Positions 6,734 through 11,833 of a DNA stretch of 11,833 nt are shown in pieces. The number at the start of each line of letters is the position of its first letter. The stretch's first letter is position 1. The DNA lies in assembly GCA_946221035.1 (NCBI GenBank), contig CAMIME010000056.1, positions 1 to 11,833 on the forward strand, given 5' to 3'. The DNA comes from an uncultured Campylobacter sp. (GTDB lineage: Bacteria; Actinomycetota; Actinomycetes; Mycobacteriales; Mycobacteriaceae). The position numbers and the translations under genes were made by a program. The notes under the pieces are model-generated. The model did no database searches, was not told where the DNA came from, and saw nothing but the letters and a program-made list of their open reading frames with translations.

Positions 6734-7446
6734 CGCAGCCGCTCGCGCCTCAGCTTATCGACGGCTTCCAGTTCCAACCCACCGAGCTCACCAAGCCCAA
6801 TCCCCAGACCACGCGCAAGGAGGAGGTCCGCCAGTTGGGGGTTGCGGGCGAGGACGGGCCCGTGCATGTAGGTGGCGATCACGCTGCCTTGCACCACGCC
6901 ATCTACCTTCACACCGGCGCCGTTGCCCGTGCCGCGGGTGACGTTGCCCAGCGGTTCGGCGGCGGGGCCGATGGTGGTCGCACCCATGTGGTTCTCGAAA
7001 CCGGTGAGGGGCTCGGTCAACTCGGCGGTGATGCCCGCGCGAGTAGGTGTGGTCACGATTTCGCCGATGGCGCGGGTGGTGAGGGGGGAGGTGGTGACGT
7101 CGAGAAGCCCGATACCCTCGGCCTCGGCGCCGTGGGCGCGGAAGGTGCGCCCGAGCACCTGCAAGCCGGCGCAGATGGCCAGGATGGGGCGCCCGTCGGC
7201 GGCCGCCGCCTGCAGCCCCGGCGAGGCGGCCAGGCGCGCGGCGGCGATGAGCTGGGCTGCGTCCTCGCCGCCGCCGAGGGTGTAGATGTCGCAGTCGGCG
7301 GGGATATCGTCGTCGAGAAGGATGCGGCGGATTTCGGCGTCGATGCCGCGGCGGCGGGCGCGCTCGCGGAGGACGAGGGCGTTGCCGTCGTCGCCGTAGG
7401 TGCCCAGGACGTCGGGGAGGACGAGGCCGATGGTGAGTTTAGGCAC
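6730..7446 (-). CDS. gatD: Lipid II isoglutaminyl synthase, glutamine amidotransferase subunit
   Basis: GatD releases ammonia from glutamine and passes it to MurT, which amidates D-glutamate of the lipid II stem peptide to D-isoglutamine at the inner face of the membrane. The 238-residue protein has the class I (CobB/CobQ-like) amidotransferase fold. The nucleophile is C92 in PILAICAGLQVLG and the histidine is H195 in YMHGPV. The GGGED segment (58-62) and R125 fit the family. It starts with GTG 7446, preceded by an excellent AGGAGGA site (7458-7452) inside the 3' end of murT. It overlaps murT by eight bases, implying coupled translation and matched subunit levels. The 3' end carries one copy of the recurrent GCTTATCGACGG word, and the stop overlaps the convergent HNH gene. 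Confidence 0.93.
   Translation of the reverse strand: MPKLTIGLVLPDVLGTYGDDGNALVLRERARRRGIDAEIRRILLDDDIPADCDIYTLGGGEDAAQLIAAARLAASPGLQAAAADGRPILAICAGLQVLGRTFRAHGAEAEGIGLLDVTTSPLTTRAIGEIVTTPTRAGITAELTEPLTGFENHMGATTIGPAAEPLGNVTRGTGNGAGVKVDGVVQGSVIATYMHGPVLARNPQLADLLLARGLGIGLGELGGLELEAVDKLRRERLR
6753..6766 (+). repeat. Recurrent word, copy E (14 bases)
   Basis: GCTTATCGACGGCT is exact, in the 3' end of gatD, antisense to its coding direction (AVDKL in GatD). Confidence 0.75.
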
Positions 7447-8719
7447 GGTAATCCTCCTGCTTCGCCAGCTCGCGGCGTAGGTTCAACAGCGCGGTGTAGT
7501 TGGCCAGGACCTCCACCCGCCCGGGCTGGCAGGCGCGGATCGCCGCGACGGGGTCGTGGATCAGATCGTGATCGATGCCGGCGTAGGTCAGGCGGACCGC
7601 GAGGTCGGTGCCGCGCTCACCGGCGGCGACGACGCGGGTGGAACCGAAGTCCTCGAACTTCACGTCCCAGAGCCAGGACACGTCCTCGCCGTCGCCCTGC
7701 TGGGCGTTGACGGCGATGACGACGCCGTCGGCCTCGCGGTCCACCATCGACAGGGCCTCCTGCCACCCGGCGGGGTTTTTGGCCAGCAGGAGGTGGACGT
7801 CGTGGTGGTCGAGATGCACCGTGGTGTAGCGACCGGCGACGTTGTCCACCTCCCCCACGGCGAGCACCGCGGCGTCAAGGGGCACGCCGAACGCCTCCAC
7901 TGCCGTGGCGACGGCCTGGGCGGCGTTACCCCGGTTCGCCCGGCCCGGCAGCTTGAGGTCGAGCTGGACGGTGCCGTGGGGTGTGATCAGGGCGTCATCG
8001 GTGACGACGTAGGAGGGGGTGGGGCGTTGGAACCGGCGGCCGTCGGCAAGCGGTTGCGTGGCGTACCAGTCGTCTTCGGTGCGCACGACGTGCCCGCCGG
8101 AGCGGGGGTTGGTGACGGAATCGCCCAGCCAGCCGGCGCCGGCCGAGACCCACACCACGTTGGGGTGGTCGAAGGCGACGGAGGTGATGAGCACGTCGTC
8201 GCAGTTGGCGATCACCGTGGCGTCAGGGTGGGCCATCACAGCCTGGCGCAGGGCGCGCTCGATCTTGTTGATCTCCCCCACGCGGTCCAACTGGTCCCGC
8301 GTCAGGTTGAGCAGCACGAACGCAATCGGGTTCAAGCGCTCGGCGACGCGGGGGACGTGGAGTTCGTCGCACTCGAGCACGATCGTGTCCGCGTCCTTGC
8401 CAGCCAGCAGGGCGGAGATGATGCCGGCGTCCATGTTGTCGCCGCCGTCGTTGGTCGCGACAGAGGTGGTGGTACGCACCGCCGAGGCGAGCATGCGGGT
8501 GGTGGTGGACTTGCCGTTCGTGCCCGTCACCAACACTGTGGGGCGTCCGCCGCCGAGGGAGGCCATGATGTTCGGGTCGATCGCGCCGGCCACCAGTCCG
8601 CCGATCATGCCGCCGGCGCCGCGGCCCGTCGCGCGCGAGGCGGCGGTGGCCAGGTTCGCGGCTGCGGTGGCCACCCGGGAGCGGGCGGCGGAAAACGCCA
8701 TCACAAGGGGTCGTTGCAT
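7439..8719 (-). CDS. murT: Lipid II isoglutaminyl synthase, Mur ligase-like subunit MurT
   Basis: MurT activates the alpha-carboxyl of D-glutamate in lipid II with ATP and uses ammonia from GatD. The 426-residue protein has an N-terminal Ala-rich stretch, the ATP-binding loop TGTNGKSTT (65-73), the Mur ligase segment VLLNLTRDQLDRVGEI (135-150), and a C-terminal DUF1727-type domain with LLLAKNPAGWQEAL and WDVKFEDF. Characterised MurT proteins (S. aureus, S. pneumoniae) carry a Cys4 zinc ribbon in the middle domain. Here the matching stretch, about 204-233 (NPRSGG to RRFQRP), keeps the surrounding pattern but has no cysteine. ATG 8719 lies 11 bases after dnaQ. A later ATG at 8701 is possible. 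No strong ribosome binding site is visible, but a TAGACT hexamer eight bases before the start permits leaderless transcription. Confidence 0.93.
   Translation of the reverse strand: MQRPLVMAFSAARSRVATAAANLATAASRATGRGAGGMIGGLVAGAIDPNIMASLGGGRPTVLVTGTNGKSTTTRMLASAVRTTTSVATNDGGDNMDAGIISALLAGKDADTIVLECDELHVPRVAERLNPIAFVLLNLTRDQLDRVGEINKIERALRQAVMAHPDATVIANCDDVLITSVAFDHPNVVWVSAGAGWLGDSVTNPRSGGHVVRTEDDWYATQPLADGRRFQRPTPSYVVTDDALITPHGTVQLDLKLPGRANRGNAAQAVATAVEAFGVPLDAAVLAVGEVDNVAGRYTTVHLDHHDVHLLLAKNPAGWQEALSMVDREADGVVIAVNAQQGDGEDVSWLWDVKFEDFGSTRVVAAGERGTDLAVRLTYAGIDHDLIHDPVAAIRACQPGRVEVLANYTALLNLRRELAKQEDYRA
7452..7458 (-). promoter_or_regulatory. Ribosome binding site of gatD
   Basis: AGGAGGA on the - strand, five bases before the GTG start and inside murT, decides the gatD start. 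Confidence 0.8.
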
Positions 8720-8727
8720 GCCCCGGA

Positions 8728-8733
8728 AGTCTA
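8728..8733 (-). promoter_or_regulatory. Possible -10 element for murT-gatD
   Basis: TAGACT on the - strand overlaps the dnaQ stop codon and ends eight bases before the murT ATG. Initiation at standard distance would give a leaderless murT mRNA. There is no clear -35, so this is a weak call. Co-transcription from dnaQ is equally possible. Confidence 0.3.
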
Positions 8734-9720
8734 CTCCGCGGAGTCCATCGCACCCACCAGGCTCAGGAACTTCTCGCCGGCTACGACCGGGATGTCCTTG
8801 CGGTGCGCGTGCATCGCTTTGCCGCGCAGCTCCACGCCCTTGGACAGGGCGTCGGAGACCGTCACCGAGGTCTCGCGGGTGAGCTTCTCGCGGTAGGTCA
8901 GGCCGGCGCGCACTCCGGCGTCGATGAGCTCGTCGGGGTCCAGCGTGACATCGTCGGAGACGACGAACTCCATGCCCTTGCGCAGCTCACCGCTGAGCAC
9001 ACCCGGGTTGTCGGCGGCCGGGGTGAGCTTCGCGGCGTCCACACGCAGGGCGCTTCGCTGCAACCCGAACGGGTCCGGCGCGAGGTCCTCCGGGTCGAGC
9101 GACACGACCTCGCCTGCCGCGGAAAGCTCCAGGTACATGGCCACGAGCTTGAGCGTCTGCGCGCGGGAGAACTCGGCTTCCGGCACCTCGACGCGCGCGG
9201 CGGACGCGGTGGCCGGCTCAGTGGCCACGCCAACCAGCGCCGCCACCGAGTTGAGGCGGGTATCCACCGGGATGTGGCCCTGCCGGCGCGCGGAGGCGCT
9301 CAGATCCACGATCGCCTCAGGCTTGGGCACGTGCCCCACCCGCTGGCGGCGCTTGTTGCCGCGGCCCCGCCGGGAACGGTTCGCGCGCGCCGCCGCGTTC
9401 ATGGCCCGGCGGGCCTCCGAGACCAGATAGCCCCAGTCGCGGGGGGAATCGTGGGTGACCAGCACGCGGCCGTCGATAAGCTTGTCCAGTGTGCGCAGGT
9501 AGCGGGAGAACCGCGGAGCTTGCGCGAAGTCGCTGGCCTCGAGGCCGTGGGTGTGGCGGGGGCCGGGGTTGACGCCGGGGCTTAGAACGGCGTGGAAATC
9601 ATCGCCGACGCGCCCGCCGGCGTCGAACGTGACCGCGTCGATGGTGAGCAGCCGCCCCGTGGAGGGGTGGATCCCGGTCGCTTGCGTGAATACCGCGACG
9701 TAGGGGTAATCGGGGGTCAC
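8731..9720 (-). CDS. dnaQ: DnaQ-like exonuclease-fold protein with C-terminal BRCT-like domain, probably catalytically inactive
   Basis: Position and overall layout match the corynebacterial gene annotated dnaQ (epsilon-like 3'-5' exonuclease). The 329-residue protein begins YVAVFTQATGIHPSTGRLLTIDAV, which aligns with the ExoI motif, normally D-x-E-T-T-G. Here residues 11-16 read FTQATG, so both metal-binding acids are missing. ExoII is altered too (H90-DSPRD-95 where H-N-x-x-F-D is usual), and no H-x4-D ExoIII is apparent near 177-190. A strongly basic insert lies at about 104-128. The C-terminal 80 residues (GMEFVVSDDV to SLVGAM) look like a BRCT domain. The start is GTG 9720, with GAGGTGG about ten bases upstream. 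The GTGA overlap with the preceding gene implies coupling. I infer a structural or DNA-binding role rather than proofreading. Confidence 0.85.
   Translation of the reverse strand: MTPDYPYVAVFTQATGIHPSTGRLLTIDAVTFDAGGRVGDDFHAVLSPGVNPGPRHTHGLEASDFAQAPRFSRYLRTLDKLIDGRVLVTHDSPRDWGYLVSEARRAMNAAARANRSRRGRGNKRRQRVGHVPKPEAIVDLSASARRQGHIPVDTRLNSVAALVGVATEPATASAARVEVPEAEFSRAQTLKLVAMYLELSAAGEVVSLDPEDLAPDPFGLQRSALRVDAAKLTPAADNPGVLSGELRKGMEFVVSDDVTLDPDELIDAGVRAGLTYREKLTRETSVTVSDALSKGVELRGKAMHAHRKDIPVVAGEKFLSLVGAMDSAE
9469..9481 (-). repeat. Recurrent word, copy F (13 bases)
   Basis: GCCGTCGATAAGC, the inverted core, lies in dnaQ and encodes KLIDG there. Confidence 0.7.
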
Positions 9721-10994
9721 CTGGTTTCCACCTCGTATAACGGCTGGTCAAGCCTGGTGTTGGAACGGATCTGGAACCCGCCGATGGAGTATTCGTACGG
9801 GTGGGAGTCCTCCGGGGCGGGTGCGGGTGCGGGCACTGGAGCTGGAGCTGGAGCTGGTGCTGGTTCGGGCGCTGGAGCAGGGACCGGGACCTGCCGCACG
9901 GGCGCGGGCACTTGCACTTGCGCCTGCTGTTGCTGCTGTGGCGCGGGTACGCGCAGATCCTGCACGCTTTCGCTTATCGACGGCTCCGGCACCTCAGCCG
10001 ACCGTGCTTCAGACGCAGCTTCGGAAGAATCTTCAGTTGGAGTTTCCGTCGTAGTCTCAGATGGCGTTTCAGGCGAAGTTTCAGTTTGGGTAGTTTCGGT
10101 AGGTTCCGCCTGCTCACTGGTGGTTGTTTGCACGTAGGCGGAGGCGGATTCCTGCTCGCGGTCCCACGAGGTGCTGATCACCATCGCGCCCGCGGCGGTC
10201 AGGGCGAGTGCGGCGGCGGTGGCGCCGAGGCCCACCAGGGGTGCGCTGATTCGGCGGTGGCGGACGGGGACGGCAAACTCCTGGGTGTCGGCGGCGATGG
10301 CGGCGGCTTGGGCGTCCTCGTTGGCCTCAAAGTTGGCCCCAGGATTTGTCTCAGAGTTGGCCCCAAAATCCACTTCAAGCGGCGGCAGGGGTGAAATGAC
10401 CGGGGTGGTGCCGCGGCCCAGCTCGTCTTCCAACGACCCGACGGTCAGCGTGAGGCCGGAGGCGTTGTAGGCGCGGGCGACGGCGGTCAGCCCCCGTTGC
10501 TCCAGCATGCGCAGGGTGGGGGTCAGGGCTGCGCAGGCCTCTGCGCCGAGCCCGCCGACGGTGGTGCCGTCGATGTCGACGACGATGTCGCCGGCGTCGT
10601 CGAAACGCACGACGGCCAGAAGGTGCGCGCCCTGGGTCTGCAGTGGGTTGTCGAGCTCCACGGTCGCGGTTGAGTCGTCGCCCAGGAACACCCACGGCTC
10701 GCTCGGCGGCAGGTTCGCGGGCACGCACAGCCCGGGGCGGGGCAGCACGACCTCGCCGTCTCGCAGGGTGACCTGAGGCGTCAGGCCTTCCTGGGTGAGC
10801 TGCGCGAGATCCCGGTAGTCGGCGACATCCGCCTCGTCCAAGTGGCCGATGACGGTGCCGGAGGAAACGAGGTCGAACCCGCCGTCGCGGGGGGTGAGGA
10901 GGGCGGAGGTTGGCGCGGAGCCGTCGATAAGCGAGTGCACGCGGATGGTGCGCATGGCTCCGAGACCGTGGTCGGGTACGCGATAGACGCTCAT
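9717..10994 (-). CDS. Single-span membrane protein with Thr/Glu- and Pro/Ala-rich linker, function unknown
   Basis: I cannot name this 425-residue protein. Residues 1-200 form a soluble part with two similar blocks, GTVIGHLDEADVADYRDL (46-63) and GTTVGGLGAEACAALTPT (143-160), each followed by a Gly-Leu-Thr segment. They look like a duplicated small beta domain, loosely HIRAN-like. RHRR at 245-248 precedes one membrane segment at about 251-275, which by the positive-inside rule puts the N-terminus in the cytoplasm. Outside follow a Thr/Ser/Glu/Pro linker (about 284-345), a QQQQQ stretch, a long Pro-Ala run (about 363-394) and a short C-terminal piece with tyrosines. The linker resembles wall-spanning segments. 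ATG 10994 has GGAAGGAG six bases upstream and a TATACT promoter element. The stop overlaps the dnaQ start as GTGA, so it may act with DnaQ or simply share its mRNA. Confidence 0.82.
   Translation of the reverse strand: MSVYRVPDHGLGAMRTIRVHSLIDGSAPTSALLTPRDGGFDLVSSGTVIGHLDEADVADYRDLAQLTQEGLTPQVTLRDGEVVLPRPGLCVPANLPPSEPWVFLGDDSTATVELDNPLQTQGAHLLAVVRFDDAGDIVVDIDGTTVGGLGAEACAALTPTLRMLEQRGLTAVARAYNASGLTLTVGSLEDELGRGTTPVISPLPPLEVDFGANSETNPGANFEANEDAQAAAIAADTQEFAVPVRHRRISAPLVGLGATAAALALTAAGAMVISTSWDREQESASAYVQTTTSEQAEPTETTQTETSPETPSETTTETPTEDSSEAASEARSAEVPEPSISESVQDLRVPAPQQQQQAQVQVPAPVRQVPVPAPAPEPAPAPAPAPVPAPAPAPEDSHPYEYSIGGFQIRSNTRLDQPLYEVETR
9820..9888. repeat. Short tandem repeat of GCGGGT/GCTGGA-like hexamers
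   Basis: Imperfect six-base units (GCGGGT, then GCTGGA, then GCTGGT) encode the Pro-Ala run of the membrane protein on the - strand. Such tracts change length easily by slippage in whole codon pairs without breaking the frame. Confidence 0.7.
9966..9988 (+). repeat. Recurrent word, copy G
   Basis: Identical over 23 bases to copy A. It lies in the extracellular linker of the membrane protein, antisense to the gene, which reads it as EPSISES with a rare ATA isoleucine codon. Confidence 0.85.
10327..10374. repeat. Two-copy 24-base tandem repeat
   Basis: Two adjacent 24-base units share CAGAGTTGGCCCC or CAAAGTTGGCCCC cores. They encode the GAN-x-E-x-N-type repeat (residues 211-225) in the cytoplasmic linker of the membrane protein. 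Confidence 0.55.
10916..10934 (-). repeat. Recurrent word, copy H (19 bases)
   Basis: 19 bases identical to the inverted form of copies A and G. It lies near the 5' end of the membrane-protein gene, which reads it as SLIDGS. Confidence 0.85.
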
Positions 10995-11000
10995 CCGCCA

Positions 11001-11008
11001 CTCCTTCC
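11001..11008 (-). promoter_or_regulatory. Ribosome binding site of the membrane-protein gene
   Basis: GGAAGGAG on the - strand lies six bases before the ATG at 10994. It favours this start over longer frames that run back into the end of leuA. Confidence 0.7.
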
Positions 11009-11017
11009 CGTCAATTT

Positions 11018-11039
11018 CTGCAAAGTATAGACCTTGCAG
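11018..11039. promoter_or_regulatory. Promoter -10 inside an inverted repeat, upstream of the membrane-protein gene
   Basis: On the - strand CTGCAAGG, six bases, then CTTTGCAG form an eight-pair dyad (one G-T pair). Its centre holds TATACT (11029-11024), a good -10 element that would start transcription about 23 bases before the ATG at 10994. No T-run follows on either side, so it looks less like a terminator for leuA than a promoter covered by a possible operator. No convincing -35 is visible. Confidence 0.5.
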
Positions 11040-11050
11040 GGGGAAATCGG

Positions 11051-11833
11051 CTAGTTCGCGGCGGTGCTGCGGTTGACGGCGGAAACGATCGCGCCCAAGG
11101 ACGCGCGAGTCGTGTTGCCCGCGATGCCTACGCCCCACGCGGAGGTGCCGTCGACGTCGGCGTAGATGTAGCAGGCCGCGTCCGCGTCGTCGCCCGCGGT
11201 GCGCGACTGCTGCGAGTAATCCTGCACCTCAAAGTCGATGCCCAGCTGCTCGAGCGCGTTGGCGAACGCCGCGATCGGGCCGTTGCCCGTGCCGGTGATC
11301 TCGCGCTGCGTGCCCTCGTAGGTGACGGTGGCGGCGATGCGGGTGGCCTCGTCTTCCCCTTCAGAATCGATGCGGTAATTCTCCAGATCCAGCGGCTCCG
11401 AAACATCCAGGTAGGTGGTGGCGAAGATGTCCCACATGTTCTTGGAGTTCACCTCGCCGCCCTCGGTGTCCGTGATCGCCTGCACGACTGCGGAGAACTC
11501 CGGCTGCATCGCCTTCGGCAGGTTGATGCCGTGGTCCGTCTTCATGATGTAGGCCACCCCGCCCTTGCCGGACTGCGAGTTCACGCGGATCACGGCCTCG
11601 TAGGTGCGGCCGACGTCCTTCGGGTCGATGGGCAGGTACGGCACCTCCCAGGTGGTCTCGCGCAGCTCCTCCCAGGAGACGTCGTTGCTGGTGGCGTCCG
11701 GCTTGACCCTCTGGGCGAGCGCGTCCAGGCCCTTGTTAATGGCGTCCTGGTGCGAGCCGGAGAAGGCCGTAAAGACGAGGTCGCCGCCGTAGGGGTGGCG
11801 CTCCGGCACGCGCAGCTGGTTGCAGTACTCCAC
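11051..11833 (-). CDS. leuA: 2-isopropylmalate synthase, C-terminal part (5' end outside window)
   Basis: LeuA condenses acetyl-CoA with 2-oxoisovalerate, the first committed step of leucine synthesis. Only the last 260 codons are in the window, and the frame is open to the right edge. The N-terminal visible stretch ERHPYGGDLVFTAFSGSHQDAINKG is the end of the TIM-barrel catalytic domain. It is followed by the linker subdomain (YLPIDPKDVGRTYEAVIRVNSQSGKGG) and the C-terminal regulatory dimer domain (about the last 120 residues, TRIAATVTYEGTQREITGTGNGPIAAF), where leucine feedback occurs in the family. It ends in TAG at 11053-11051, 56 bases before the membrane-protein gene. The GC-rich, well-biased codon use is typical of a core gene. 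No terminator with a T-run separates it from the next gene. Confidence 0.95.
   Translation of the reverse strand: MEYCNQLRVPERHPYGGDLVFTAFSGSHQDAINKGLDALAQRVKPDATSNDVSWEELRETTWEVPYLPIDPKDVGRTYEAVIRVNSQSGKGGVAYIMKTDHGINLPKAMQPEFSAVVQAITDTEGGEVNSKNMWDIFATTYLDVSEPLDLENYRIDSEGEDEATRIAATVTYEGTQREITGTGNGPIAAFANALEQLGIDFEVQDYSQQSRTAGDDADAACYIYADVDGTSAWGVGIAGNTTRASLGAIVSAVNRSTAAN

Noticed and set aside
1..11833. CRISPR array, tRNA, rRNA or insertion sequence
   Set aside because: No regularly spaced repeats, cloverleaf-like segments, transposase or terminal inverted repeats were seen. The recurring word is dispersed and irregularly spaced.

Overview
The window looks like chromosomal DNA of a Corynebacterium or close relative. 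It is GC-rich. The order SRP RNA - aspT - hypothetical - dnaX - ybaB - recR on the + strand, facing dnaQ - murT - gatD and the 3' part of leuA on the - strand, is the order I recall from corynebacterial chromosomes such as C. glutamicum. The protein sequences fit this: a type Ic aspartate aminotransferase, actinobacterial DnaX, and the MurT/GatD pair.

Layout, + strand. Bases 1-55 are the 3' part of the signal recognition particle RNA. It is followed at once by aspT (70-1350), a small unrecognised gene overlapping its end (1340-1870), dnaX (1884-3848, probably leaderless), the YbaB/EbfC DNA-binding protein (3900-4286), a hairpin terminator, and recR (4354-4980) with a terminator on its stop codon. 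A relatively AT-rich gap with a textbook sigma-A promoter (TTGACA, 17 bp, TATTAT) drives a DUF222/13E12-type HNH endonuclease (5168-6733), the most accessory-looking gene here. Its stop codon overlaps that of gatD, which comes from the other strand.

Layout, - strand, in transcription order. The C-terminal part of leuA enters from the right edge. Then comes a single-span membrane protein of unknown function with a Thr/Glu-rich and Pro/Ala-rich linker (10994-9717). Its stop overlaps the start of a DnaQ-like protein (9720-8731), followed 11 bases later by murT (8719-7439) and overlapping gatD (7446-6730). MurT and GatD together amidate the D-glutamate of lipid II. DnaX, YbaB and RecR serve replication and recombinational repair. 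AspT and LeuA belong to amino-acid synthesis.

The most unusual signal is a short DNA word, GCTTATCGACGGCTCC and close variants. It recurs about eight times in 11.8 kb, in both orientations and in several reading frames, including inside disordered protein linkers. It behaves like a selected DNA-level signal (uptake, recombination or chromosome-organisation type) rather than a protein motif. Other points worth a second look are a DnaQ whose exonuclease motifs have lost their catalytic residues, a MurT lacking the four cysteines of the usual zinc ribbon, and a dyad centred on the promoter of the membrane-protein gene. I see no CRISPR array, tRNA, rRNA gene or insertion sequence.
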